Origin: Aliidongia dinghuensis
Lineage (GTDB): Bacteria > Pseudomonadota > Alphaproteobacteria > ATCC43930 > CGMCC-115725
Direction: 5' to 3'
Assembly: GCF_014643535.1 (NCBI RefSeq)
Contig: NZ_BMJQ01000020.1
Span: 1 to 64,000 of the forward strand
DNA length: 64,000 bases
The position numbers and the translations under genes are program-made. Positions within the stretch are counted from its first letter, which is position 1; each line of letters opens with the position of its first letter. The notes below the pieces were generated by a model, which saw only the letters and a list, made by a program, of their open reading frames with translations, did no database searches and was not told the DNA's origin. Below, in pieces: positions 25,950 through 33,472 of this stretch.

Positions 25950-27071
25950 ATGACCAAGACCTCGAAAGCACCGCATGGGCTCGCCGGGATAGGCGTTCCG
26001 CTGTTCTGGCCCCTCGTCGCAACCGCCGAAATGGCGGAGCAAGGCCTCGAGCTCTATGCCAAGAACCTGAAGTTCCTGGCGGAAGAAGCCAAGATCAACC
26101 ACGAGCTCAGCCCGAAGCTCGCGACGCCTAATCAGGTCCTGCTCGATTTGCGGACGATGGCATTCCGGGACTATTCGCGGCCAGGCGCGGACGGCGTGCC
26201 GACGATCGTCGATGCACCCTATGCCGGGCATTCGGCCATGATTGCGGATTATCATCGGGGCCAGAGCCTGATCGAGACGCTGCTGGCCAATGGCATTGAA
26301 CGGCCCTTCCTGACCGACTGGAAGTCGGCGACCCTGGACATGAAGGATCTCGAGATCGATCAGTATCTGGCCGAGATCAACGTCTGCGTCGACGAACTCG
26401 GCGGCCGCGTCAATCTGATCGGCCTGTGCCAGGGCGGCTGGATGTCGGCCATGTACGCCGCCCGCTTTCCCCAGAAAGTGGCGAGCCTTGTCCTGGCGGG
26501 ATCGCCCATCGACACGAGCGCCGGCGACGGTGCCATCAAGCGGATGGTCCACGCGCTGCCCACCAGCTTCTACGAGGAGCTGGTCGCAGCCGGCGGCGGC
26601 CTCATGCGCGGGAAATGCATGCTCGCGGGCTGGAAGAACATGCATCCCGAAGAGCACTACTTCAAACACCACATCGACCTGTACGAGCACATCGACGATC
26701 CCGCCTACCTCCGCAAGGAGGAGACGTTCGAGAGCTGGTATGAACACCCGCTCGACCTGCCGGGCCGCTGGTACCTGCAGGCGATCGTCCAGCTGTTCAA
26801 GGAGAACCGGCTCGCCAAGGGCGAGTTTGTCGGCCTCGGACGCCGGCTCAGCCTCAAGGCCATCACCTGCCCGGTCTATCTGCTGGCCGGCGAGTCGGAT
26901 GACATCACGACCAAGGAACAGGTCTTCGATGCGCAGAATTACTTAGGCACCGAGCCCGAGCGGATCGCGAAGAAGCTGGTGCCCGGCGGCCATATCGGTT
27001 TGTTCATGGGCTCCCGGACCCTGAAGGAGACCTGGCCCGAGATCGCTCGGTGGGTCAGTCGAAACCGATGA
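25950..27071 (+). CDS. PHA synthase-like alpha/beta hydrolase
   Basis: A 373-residue alpha/beta hydrolase. The nucleophile elbow is GLCQGGW near residue 154, with cysteine where lipases have serine, as in polyhydroxyalkanoate synthases. The likely acid is in LLAGESDDIT near 313 and the histidine in PGGHIGLFMG near 345. The length fits the class III PhaC size or a related depolymerase-like branch; no PhaE partner is seen. A phasin-like gene lies 6 kb away. ATG 25950 is chosen; a TTG two codons earlier is less likely. PHA synthase versus PHA-related hydrolase cannot be decided from sequence alone. Confidence 0.65.
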   Translation: MTKTSKAPHGLAGIGVPLFWPLVATAEMAEQGLELYAKNLKFLAEEAKINHELSPKLATPNQVLLDLRTMAFRDYSRPGADGVPTIVDAPYAGHSAMIADYHRGQSLIETLLANGIERPFLTDWKSATLDMKDLEIDQYLAEINVCVDELGGRVNLIGLCQGGWMSAMYAARFPQKVASLVLAGSPIDTSAGDGAIKRMVHALPTSFYEELVAAGGGLMRGKCMLAGWKNMHPEEHYFKHHIDLYEHIDDPAYLRKEETFESWYEHPLDLPGRWYLQAIVQLFKENRLAKGEFVGLGRRLSLKAITCPVYLLAGESDDITTKEQVFDAQNYLGTEPERIAKKLVPGGHIGLFMGSRTLKETWPEIARWVSRNR

Positions 27072-27094
27072 TCCGGGTCGCGACACCCGCCGCC

Positions 27095-27769
27095 TCACGC
27101 GTCGCCGTCGCTCAGGCGTTCGAGCTGGTCCCGGTCCATGATGCGCACCGAATGGCTGTCCGGCAGGTCGATGAGGCCGTCACGCCTGAATTTCGAGAGC
27201 ACGCGGCTCACCGTCTCGACGGTCAGGCCCAGGTAGTCGGCGATGTCGGCGCGCGACATCGGCAGGCTCATGACCTGGCGGCTCGCAGGCAGCCGCTTGG
27301 CGCTCGTGACGAGGAACGTCGCGAGCCGTTCTTCGGCGGTCTTGCGGCCGAGCACCGCCATCCGATGGTGCGCCGAAACGAGCCGATCGCACGCGATTGT
27401 CAGCAGCTGACGCGAGAATTTCGGATCGGCCAGCAGCGCATCAATCGTCGGGCGCGGGTAGTGGCAGATCACGCTGTCGGTGACCGCTTCCGCGGTGAAG
27501 GCATGCTCGGCCGAGAGCTCGATCAGGATCAGGTCGCCGGGGCCGAAGAAGTCGGAGATCTGCCGGCGGCCGTCAGGCATCATCTTGCACAGCCGGACGG
27601 CGCCGCTGATGACGCGGTAATAGCCATCGACCGGATCGCCTACCCAGAACAGCGTCTGGTCGCGCTTGACCAGCTGATTGCGGCCCGGCGCCGCAGCGCC
27701 GGAGAGGGCAACGAAGATGGACTGCTGGGTCTGAGCGCAGGCGGACGGGGCGAAACCATTGGCGAGCAT
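27095..27769 (-). CDS. fixK: FixK-type Crp/Fnr regulator
   Basis: A 224-residue regulator with a cyclic-nucleotide-type beta-roll (about residues 25-110) and a C-terminal winged helix with MSRADIADYLGLTVETVSRVL near 170-190; the E-x-x-S-R residues predict recognition of TTGAY-N4-RTCAA. Only one cysteine occurs near the N-terminus, so it lacks an iron-sulfur sensor and fits FixK, which is controlled through FixJ. It lies just downstream of the receiver, fixJ and fixL genes on the same strand, with its own promoter region. Confidence 0.82.
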   Translation of the reverse strand: MLANGFAPSACAQTQQSIFVALSGAAAPGRNQLVKRDQTLFWVGDPVDGYYRVISGAVRLCKMMPDGRRQISDFFGPGDLILIELSAEHAFTAEAVTDSVICHYPRPTIDALLADPKFSRQLLTIACDRLVSAHHRMAVLGRKTAEERLATFLVTSAKRLPASRQVMSLPMSRADIADYLGLTVETVSRVLSKFRRDGLIDLPDSHSVRIMDRDQLERLSDGDA

Positions 27770-27832
27770 GTCTTTCTCCGACGAGCGGTGAGCTGCTGAC
27801 GGCCGAAGTGAAGCGCGAGATGGGGAACCGCA

Positions 27833-27870
27833 GCTATACGGATTGGTCCGTAAGGGGAACTACCTATGCC
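27833..27870 (-). promoter_or_regulatory. putative FixJ-type promoter of fixK
   Basis: On the minus strand this reads a GTAGTTCCCCTTAC element followed by TCCGTATAGC, the latter a possible -10 region. The same 10 bases recur upstream of the receiver gene (28363-28372), again after a GTAGGGATA-like element. FixJ control is inference. Confidence 0.45.
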
Positions 27871-27896
27871 GGCTCGGGTGCCGGCTCAGGTACCGG

Positions 27897-28310
27897 CTAG
27901 GGCGAAGGACGGCGCGACGACAGATCCTGGATGGCGGAAACCAGCCGCTCGATATCGAGCGGCTTTTCCATGAAGTCGTCGGCGCCCGCGGCCAGAACCG
28001 CGCTCCGGGTCGCCTTGTCGCCGTGCCCGGTGATGACCAGGATGGGCAAAGCGCTTCGCATGCGACGGCGCAGCCAGTCGATCACGACCATGCCGCCTGC
28101 GCGCGGCAGGTGGAGGTCGAGCACGAGGCATCCTTCACGGCGACCGTCGTAGCGCTGGATGAATTCGTCGATCGAAGCGAAACCCTCGACGGCGATCGCG
28201 TAGGACTCGAGCACGGCGTGCAGGGATTCGCGCACGCCCTCGTCGTCGTCCACCACGTAAACCATCGCACTGTTGCTGCTCACGACCGCCCCGGACGGAT
28301 CTGGCGCCAC
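27897..28310 (-). CDS. stand-alone receiver-domain response regulator
   Basis: A 137-residue single-domain response regulator. The acidic pocket is in YVVDDDEGVRESL, the phosphorylatable aspartate in CLVLDLHLP near 72, threonine in LVITGHGD near 93, and lysine in FMEKPLD near 115. There is no output domain. It lies directly after fixJ (86 bp) and before fixK. The start is uncertain: GTG 28310, GTG 28283 or ATG 28265 are possible. Such FixJ-like receivers can act as phosphate sinks or competitors of the main regulator; this is inference. Confidence 0.8.
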   Translation of the reverse strand: MAPDPSGAVVSSNSAMVYVVDDDEGVRESLHAVLESYAIAVEGFASIDEFIQRYDGRREGCLVLDLHLPRAGGMVVIDWLRRRMRSALPILVITGHGDKATRSAVLAAGADDFMEKPLDIERLVSAIQDLSSRRPSP

Positions 28311-28362
28311 GCGGCTGTGTCCGGTGGCCGTCCTGGAGATTAGGCGTCGGCACCGACCCGTC

Positions 28363-28372
28363 GCTATACGGA
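28363..28372 (-). promoter_or_regulatory. 10-bp promoter element shared with fixK
   Basis: TCCGTATAGC on the minus strand is identical to 27833-27842 upstream of fixK, and both are preceded by GTAG-containing sequences. It probably marks a common promoter type for the receiver gene and fixK. Confidence 0.4.
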
Positions 28373-28395
28373 GATATCCCTACGCCCCAATCCCC

Positions 28396-29007
28396 CTACG
28401 CTCCTATGCCGGCCGCGAGTGACAGGCGCACCAGTTCCGACAGGCTGCGCGCCTGCATCTTCTCCATGACCCGCGCTCGATGGATCTCGACCGTCCGCGG
28501 GCTGATGCCCAGGTCATAGGCGATGGTCTTGTTCGGCAGGCCGGCGACGAGCCCCTGCAGCACCTCGCGCTCGCGGGCCGTCAGCTGCTCGAGCCGTCCG
28601 GCGATCTCTCCCCGGTCGGCATGCCTGCTGCGACGATCGGCAGCAAATTGGAGCGCCTTCGCAACCGCCTGGACAATAATGTCCTCGGTGAAGGGCTTCT
28701 CGACGAAATCGACCGCGCCCGCCTTCATCGCGCGGACCGCGAGCGGCACGTCGCCGTGGCCGGTGATCACGATCACCGCGAGGTTGGGCCGGCTTTCGGC
28801 GGTGCGTTCCTGCAGCTCCAGCCCATCCATATCGGGCATGCGGACGTCGGTCAGGAGGCAGCCTTCGGCACCAGGATCCGAAGCATCGAGAAACGCCCGA
28901 CCCGAGGCGAAGGTCGCGGTCGCATAGCCGTGGGAGATGAGCAGCGCTTCCAGCGACTCGCGAACCGCCTCGTCATCGTCGACGATATAGACCTTCGCGG
29001 CGCTCAT
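28396..29007 (-). CDS. fixJ: response regulator FixJ
   Basis: A 203-residue transcription factor of the FixJ family. The receiver domain (about 1-120) has YIVDDDEAVRESL, the aspartate in LLTDVRMPDMDG near 55 and lysine in DFVEKPF near 104. The LuxR-type helix-turn-helix (about 140-200) starts at LTAREREVLQGLVAGLPNKT. It overlaps fixL by 4 bases (ATGA), so the two are translationally coupled. Expected targets are fixK and perhaps the receiver gene. Confidence 0.92.
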   Translation of the reverse strand: MSAAKVYIVDDDEAVRESLEALLISHGYATATFASGRAFLDASDPGAEGCLLTDVRMPDMDGLELQERTAESRPNLAVIVITGHGDVPLAVRAMKAGAVDFVEKPFTEDIIVQAVAKALQFAADRRSRHADRGEIAGRLEQLTAREREVLQGLVAGLPNKTIAYDLGISPRTVEIHRARVMEKMQARSLSELVRLSLAAGIGA

Positions 29008-30536
29008 TCCGCATCGCCCCCTTCCCCCTCGCCGGCCGCGGTCCGCAGGGTGAAGCTGAAGACGACGCCGCCACCCGGATTGGGCGTCGCCACAAGCCGG
29101 CCGCCGTGATTGTCGATGATCGAGCGGCTGATCGACAAGCCGATGCCCATGCCCTTTTCCTTGGTGGTGACGAACGGCTGGAACAGCTGGGCGGCCACTT
29201 CCGGCGCCAGACCCGGCCCGCTGTCCGCGACGCGGACCTCGACCGTGTCCTCGTCCACGAGGGCGGTCGAGATGACCAGGACCCGGCGGTCGACCGAGGC
29301 CAGCGCCTCGAGCGCATTGCGCACCAGGTTGATGATGACCTGCTGGATCTGCACCTTGTCGATCAGCACGCCCGGCAGGTCACCCGCCAGCTCCAGCGTT
29401 GCCCGCACGCCGTGCTCCTGCGCGCCGACCAGCGCCAGGGCGGAGGCTTCCTCGACGACCTTGTTGATGTTCTCGACGCGGTGTTCGCTCTCGCCCTTGC
29501 CGATGAAGTCGCGCAGCCGGCGTATGATCTGCCCGGCCCGGTTGGCCTGGCCGATCGCCTTTTCCATGAATTCGAGCGCCTTGGGATTGGCTGAACCGTC
29601 CGGCTGATTGAGCAGCCGGAAGGCCGCCTGGGTCCAGTTGATGACGGCGGTCAGCGGCTGGTTCAGCTCGTGGGCCAGAGCCGCCGCCATTTCGCCCATG
29701 GCCGAGAGCCGGGAGACATGGAGCAGTTCCGCCTGCAGCGACTGCAGCCGCTTCTCCGCCAGCTGATGCTCGGTCAGGTCGCGCACGAAGCCGGTGAACA
29801 GCCGGCGGCCGGCAATCGACATCTCGCCGACCGCGAGCTCCATGGGAAAGGTCGAGCCGTCGCGCCGCTTGCCGACGACGATGCGGCCGATGCCGATGAT
29901 GCGTTTCTCGCCGGTCTCCCGATAACGCTTCAGGTAGCCGTCGTGCTGTTCATAGTAGGGCGACGGCATCAGCAGGCTGACGTTCCGGCCGCGCACATCC
30001 TCCGCCGACCAGCCGAACAGGCGCTCGGCCGCCGCGCCGAAGAAGTCGATCCGGCCCATCTCGTCGATGATCACGATCGCGTCGGGCACGAGCGCCAGGA
30101 TCGAGCGCAGCCGCTCGGCCGTCTCGCGCAGTTCGTGCTCGACCGCATGCTGCTCCGTCGTGTCGTGGATGATGCCGAGAAACAGGCGTTCGCCACCCTC
30201 CGGCGGAACGATCTCGCCGACCGACAGGTACATCGGGAAGACCGAGCCGTCGGCCCGGCGGCCCTGCACATGGCGGCCGATGCCGATGATGCGCTTCTCG
30301 CCGGTCTCCCGATAACGCTTCAGGTAGCCATCGTGCTGCTCATGATAGGGCGACGGCATCAGCATATGGACGTTGCGGCCCAGCACTTCCGCCGCGGTAT
30401 AGCCGAACAGCCGCTCGCAGGCCCGGTTGAAGGACCGGATGAGCCCCGTCTCGTCGATCGTGACGATGCCGTCGACCGCCGTGTCGATGATCGCCTTCCA
30501 CCAGGCGACGCTCTCTTGCGGGGCCAAGCTGGTCAA
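29004..30536 (-). CDS. fixL: oxygen-sensor histidine kinase FixL with two haem-type PAS domains
   Basis: A 510-residue soluble kinase: PAS-1 about residues 15-130, PAS-2 about 145-260, then HisKA and HATPase domains. The phosphorylated histidine is in ALAHELNQPL (His289); the ATP-binding N-box is NLVRNALEAL and the G-boxes are DSGPGL and GIGLSI. In Bradyrhizobium FixL the haem ligand His200 is followed 20 residues later by the signalling Arg220; here both PAS domains have that pair, His68/Arg88 and His198/Arg218. The two segments are nearly identical at the DNA level. No membrane helices are seen. The first codon is TTG; an internal TTG three codons on is better placed after the AGGGAG site. 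Confidence 0.9.
   Translation of the reverse strand: MTSLAPQESVAWWKAIIDTAVDGIVTIDETGLIRSFNRACERLFGYTAAEVLGRNVHMLMPSPYHEQHDGYLKRYRETGEKRIIGIGRHVQGRRADGSVFPMYLSVGEIVPPEGGERLFLGIIHDTTEQHAVEHELRETAERLRSILALVPDAIVIIDEMGRIDFFGAAAERLFGWSAEDVRGRNVSLLMPSPYYEQHDGYLKRYRETGEKRIIGIGRIVVGKRRDGSTFPMELAVGEMSIAGRRLFTGFVRDLTEHQLAEKRLQSLQAELLHVSRLSAMGEMAAALAHELNQPLTAVINWTQAAFRLLNQPDGSANPKALEFMEKAIGQANRAGQIIRRLRDFIGKGESEHRVENINKVVEEASALALVGAQEHGVRATLELAGDLPGVLIDKVQIQQVIINLVRNALEALASVDRRVLVISTALVDEDTVEVRVADSGPGLAPEVAAQLFQPFVTTKEKGMGIGLSISRSIIDNHGGRLVATPNPGGGVVFSFTLRTAAGEGEGGDAE
29883..29974 (-). repeat. internal repeat in fixL, PAS-2 copy
   Basis: 92 bp matching 30273-30364 with five substitutions, exactly 390 bp (130 codons) away. 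It encodes the end of the F-helix through IIGIGR of the PAS domain. The near-identity, in contrast with the diverged flanks, suggests gene conversion or recent duplication. Confidence 0.85.
30273..30364 (-). repeat. internal repeat in fixL, PAS-1 copy
   Basis: Partner of the 29883-29974 repeat; five differences in 92 bp. It covers residues 58-88, including the haem-type His68 and Arg88. Confidence 0.85.
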
Positions 30537-30622
30537 CTCCCTGACAGGAAACGTCGATCAGTTAGCCATAACGCCCCATGATGTCAAAGCGGCGCATGAT
30601 CCCCGATGCGGGGCTGGAGACC

Positions 30623-31099
30623 TCAGGCGGGAATCTGCTCCCCGTCCGGGCGGTTCGCGGCGGCGCGTCGGACCGGCGCCGTCAGCCGGCGGCGCGTCTC
30701 GAGATGCGCCGTCCCGGCGAGCATGGGCCAACTCCGTTCGGTTCCTTCGGCCAGATTCATCCGGATCTCGACGCAGTCGATTTCGCGCGCTCTCAGTTCG
30801 AGCGCCCGGATCAGCGTCAGCGCCACTTCGCTCGCATCGAGCAGGTCGACGACCAGGACCGGGTCGGCATCGAGTATGGGACCCGCCATGTCGATCTCCC
30901 GGCGGAAGATCGCGAGGCCGCGGATGTGGCCCCAGCGGTCCCGCACCGTCAGGATGCCGCGTCGGCCTGAACGCCGCAGGAAGCGCCGCGCAAACTGCTC
31001 CCAATGACGGCGATCGACGCCCGGCAGCAGCAGCTGGACGAGCGGAAACGCTTGCCCGACTTCGCGGGGTTGCAGCGGTGATGCGATGAACTGGCTCAT
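30623..31099 (-). CDS. uncharacterised 158-residue protein
   Basis: I do not recognise this protein. It is basic and arginine-rich, with no signal peptide or membrane span. The stretch GILTVRDRWGHIRGLAIFRRE followed by a hydrophobic strand (PVLVVDLLDASEVALTLIRAL, split here) resembles the core of GNAT acetyltransferases, but the acetyl-CoA loop is not clear. It is divergent from the fnrN-like gene and shares with it the Fnr-type box at 31134-31147, 35 bp from its ATG, so it is probably oxygen-controlled. Codon use is like the neighbours, so it is a real gene. Confidence 0.65.
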   Translation of the reverse strand: MSQFIASPLQPREVGQAFPLVQLLLPGVDRRHWEQFARRFLRRSGRRGILTVRDRWGHIRGLAIFRREIDMAGPILDADPVLVVDLLDASEVALTLIRALELRAREIDCVEIRMNLAEGTERSWPMLAGTAHLETRRRLTAPVRRAAANRPDGEQIPA

Positions 31100-31133
31100 G
31101 ACCGAAGCATGAGCGGCGGTTCGTTTCGGTTCG

Positions 31134-31147
31134 TTGATTCAGATCAA
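31134..31147. promoter_or_regulatory. Fnr-type box between the fnrN-like gene and the 158-residue gene
   Basis: TTGATTCAGATCAA, a full match. It lies 59 bp before the preferred fnrN start at 31207, typical of an autoregulated FnrN promoter, and 34 bp from the divergent start. Confidence 0.8.
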
Positions 31148-31206
31148 ATGCGGCCCGCGGCGACCGCCCTATGCTCGCGCCGATTCAAACGATCAGGTGC
31201 CGAGCC

Positions 31207-31959
31207 ATGGCGGCAATCTCCCTCCCCGACACTATCGGCGCGATGACCGCGGCGGAGCGGCTCGTGAGCCCCTGCGGCCGATGCGACGCCCGTCGCCTCA
31301 GCGTCTGCCAGGGCGTCGACGACCGCTGCCTCGACCAGCTGGCGGCCGCAATCACGACCATCCGCCTGCAGGCCCACGCGACCCTGGCGTCGGAAGGGGA
31401 TGAGGCCAGCCACTTTTTCAACATCACGTCCGGCGCGGTGAAGCTGTTCAAGCTGCTGCCCGACGGACGCCAGCAGATCGTGGGTTTCCTGTTCCCCGGC
31501 GATTTCGTCGGCCTCGCCGTGCGCGACACTTACGCTTATACCGTCGAGACGATCGCGCCGGCCACGGCCTGCCGGTTCGACCGGCGGCAGTTCGAGCGGC
31601 TGCTCGAACGGTTCCCCAATATGGCGTTCCGCCTGCGCGAGCGCGCGTCGGACGAATTGGCGATCGCCCAGGAGCAGATGCTCTCGCTCGGCCGCAAGTC
31701 CGCCAAGGAACGGGTGGCGAGCTTCCTGCTCCAGCTGTCGCGGCGTGCCGTACGGCTCGGCCTGCCCGGCAACCCGGTCACCCTGCCGATGACCCGCGCC
31801 GACATCGCCGACTATCTGGGTCTGACGATCGAGACTGTCAGCCGGACGATCACGCGGCTCAAGACCTCGCGCATCATCACGCTCGGCCCCGATCATACCG
31901 TGACGCTCCACCGCGAGCGGCTGGAAGAGATCGGCGAAGGCTGGGGCGGAGATATCTGA
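31207..31959 (+). CDS. fnrN: FnrN-type oxygen-sensing Crp/Fnr regulator
   Basis: A 250-residue regulator with the [4Fe-4S] cysteines of Fnr: Cys23, Cys26 and Cys34 in PCGRCDARRLSVC and Cys122 in ATACRFD. The sensor roll spans about 45-140; the helix-turn-helix MTRADIADYLGLTIETVSRTI near 200-220 has the E-x-x-S-R recognition pattern. The frame opens at 31171, but ATG 31207 is preferred: it leaves room for promoter and leader behind the Fnr box at 31134. It should be active without oxygen and act on the boxes found throughout this window. Confidence 0.9.
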   Translation: MAAISLPDTIGAMTAAERLVSPCGRCDARRLSVCQGVDDRCLDQLAAAITTIRLQAHATLASEGDEASHFFNITSGAVKLFKLLPDGRQQIVGFLFPGDFVGLAVRDTYAYTVETIAPATACRFDRRQFERLLERFPNMAFRLRERASDELAIAQEQMLSLGRKSAKERVASFLLQLSRRAVRLGLPGNPVTLPMTRADIADYLGLTIETVSRTITRLKTSRIITLGPDHTVTLHRERLEEIGEGWGGDI

Positions 31960-31980
31960 CTCCGCCCGCGCCGCCAGCGG

Positions 31981-32892
31981 CTAATGGGCGAGCAGGATCG
32001 GCAGTGCCGCATGCTTCAGGACATGGCGGGTGACGCCACCCAGCACGACTTCGCGCCAGCGGTTGTGGGTGTAGGCGCCCATCACCAGCAGGCCGGCCCC
32101 ACGCTTCGCCGCCTCGTCGAGGAGAAGCGCGCCTATACCGCCATCATGGCCCGCAAGCTCGACCCATCGCGCGGCGACGCCATGCCGGGCCAGATAGTCG
32201 ATGACCGGTGCCAAAGGCCGAGACACATCCCGCTCGATGGCCGTCAACACGATCACCTCGCCGCGGCTGCTGGCAAGGAACGGCAGGGCGCCGGCGAGCG
32301 CACGGGCAGCCTCCGGCTTGCCGTTCCAGGCGATGACGATCGGCGCGCCCTGGCTCACGGTCGTGGCTCCGGTCGCGGGGATCGCCAGCGCCGGGCGTCC
32401 CGTATCGAACAGGGCCGCCTCGAGCGCCATGTCCCTGCCGATCATGCCAGGGCCGATCATGCCTGGGCCGATCATGCCTGGGCCGACCTCGCCCGGGCCG
32501 GGCAGTGCCGTGACGATCAGGTCGGTGACCGGACCGTGCTTCGCCAGGAGATGCGTCGTGCGGCCGGTCTCAACAACGAGCCGAGCCGTCAACCCGGCCG
32601 TCTGCTCGACGGCATCACGCAGCCCGCCGCGGTGCTTCCAATCCTCGAAATGCGCGCGCGCCAGCTCTCGCTGCTCGCCGATCTGCACCTCGAGCGCCTC
32701 CCAGAGGTCCTGGCTCAGATAGACGCCGGCGCCATCACCGACATAAGCGGCCGGCAGCCCGCTAGGGTCCGTGTCGGCATAGAGTGCCGTGATGCGGGCC
32801 TCACAAGGCCGGCCGACGGCCAGTGCCGCCTCCAGCACCCGGTAGTCGTTCACCGTGCCGTCGATGACGGCGAGGATCGTGCGATAGGACAT
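31981..32892 (-). CDS. tandem-domain universal stress protein with a PGMIG repeat
   Basis: A 303-residue two-domain Usp. The first fold starts MSYRTILAVIDG; the second starts PIVIAWNGKPEAARALAGA near residue 170 and ends with LLVMGAYTHNRWREVVLGGVT. A glycine-proline stretch, GPGMI repeated, is inserted between the halves where relatives have a short acidic linker; it comes from a 15-bp tandem repeat. The start ATG 32892 gives the family N-terminus; the frame runs 60 codons further upstream without similarity. An Fnr-type box lies 55 bp upstream. Confidence 0.87.
   Translation of the reverse strand: MSYRTILAVIDGTVNDYRVLEAALAVGRPCEARITALYADTDPSGLPAAYVGDGAGVYLSQDLWEALEVQIGEQRELARAHFEDWKHRGGLRDAVEQTAGLTARLVVETGRTTHLLAKHGPVTDLIVTALPGPGEVGPGMIGPGMIGPGMIGRDMALEAALFDTGRPALAIPATGATTVSQGAPIVIAWNGKPEAARALAGALPFLASSRGEVIVLTAIERDVSRPLAPVIDYLARHGVAARWVELAGHDGGIGALLLDEAAKRGAGLLVMGAYTHNRWREVVLGGVTRHVLKHAALPILLAH
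32437..32496 (-). repeat. 15-bp tandem repeat, four units, inside a Usp gene
   Basis: GCCGATCATGCCWGG repeats three times almost exactly, with a fourth diverged unit. On the coding strand it encodes P-G-M-I-G units, in frame, in a linker of the protein. Confidence 0.88.
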
Positions 32893-32947
32893 GGCTTGGC
32901 TCCGGTATCGAGGATGCCGAGCCTCGCTCGTCGCCCATGCCGCTGCC

Positions 32948-32961
32948 TTGATTTGGGTCAA
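32948..32961. promoter_or_regulatory. Fnr/FixK-type box between Usp and phasin-like genes
   Basis: TTGATTTGGGTCAA, a full match, 55 bp from the Usp start (minus strand) and 79 bp from the phasin-like start (plus strand). It may serve both. Confidence 0.75.
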
Positions 32962-33040
32962 TGCCGGCCCACGCCGGGCCGTGCTCTTCTGAGCCTGCCC
33001 GAGAACGCGAGCGATGGAACGCGAGGGATGGAGGACGACC

Positions 33041-33442
33041 ATGGCCAAGACTGAACCCGCAGCGAACGGCATCCTGCCGGCCGCGATCGATCCGATTCAA
33101 TTGCTCGATGCCGGCCATCGGTCGGCGAACCTGATCAATGCCGGCACGGGGCTTATGGCGAAAACCATGGGCGACATCGTCGCCCGGCAGGCCGACTTCA
33201 TCCGGGTCGAGGGCGACGAGATCGCCAAATGCGCAGTGGCACTCGCTCGCGGCAGCGAGCCGGTGCAGACGCTCTACAACCTGGCCGCGGCCCTGCAGAG
33301 CGGCGCGGAAGACGCGCTCACGGACTTCCGCCAGATCCAGGACCTGATGCGCGGCTGCGCCTGGGGCCTGTTCGGTCTCTATATCGAATCCATTGGTGTC
33401 GCGGCCGGCCTGGGCCGGTTGCCCGAGAGCCAGGCCGCCTGA
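33041..33442 (+). CDS. phasin-like small helical protein
   Basis: A 133-residue protein, almost entirely helical, with a central amphipathic part (MGDIVARQADFIRVEGDE then AVALARGSEPVQTLYNLAA) that resembles phasins, the coat proteins of PHA granules. There is no signal peptide. ATG 33041 follows a GAGGA site; an in-frame ATG nine codons earlier is less likely. It lies between two Usp genes and downstream of an Fnr-type box. With the PHA synthase-like gene at 25950 it suggests polymer storage under oxygen limitation. The phasin call is tentative. Confidence 0.5.
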   Translation: MAKTEPAANGILPAAIDPIQLLDAGHRSANLINAGTGLMAKTMGDIVARQADFIRVEGDEIAKCAVALARGSEPVQTLYNLAAALQSGAEDALTDFRQIQDLMRGCAWGLFGLYIESIGVAAGLGRLPESQAA

Positions 33443-33472
33443 ACGAGCAAAACGCCAACAGGAGAAACGTCG

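Noticed and set aside
30601..30613. Small CCCCG-ATG-CGGGG hairpin after the 158-residue gene
   Set aside because: The stem is only 5 bp and has no T-tract; such motifs are common by chance at this GC content.
31171..31206. Upstream ATG start for the fnrN-like gene
   Set aside because: It would lie only 23 bp after the Fnr box, leaving no room for a promoter and leader, and the extra residues lack Fnr similarity.
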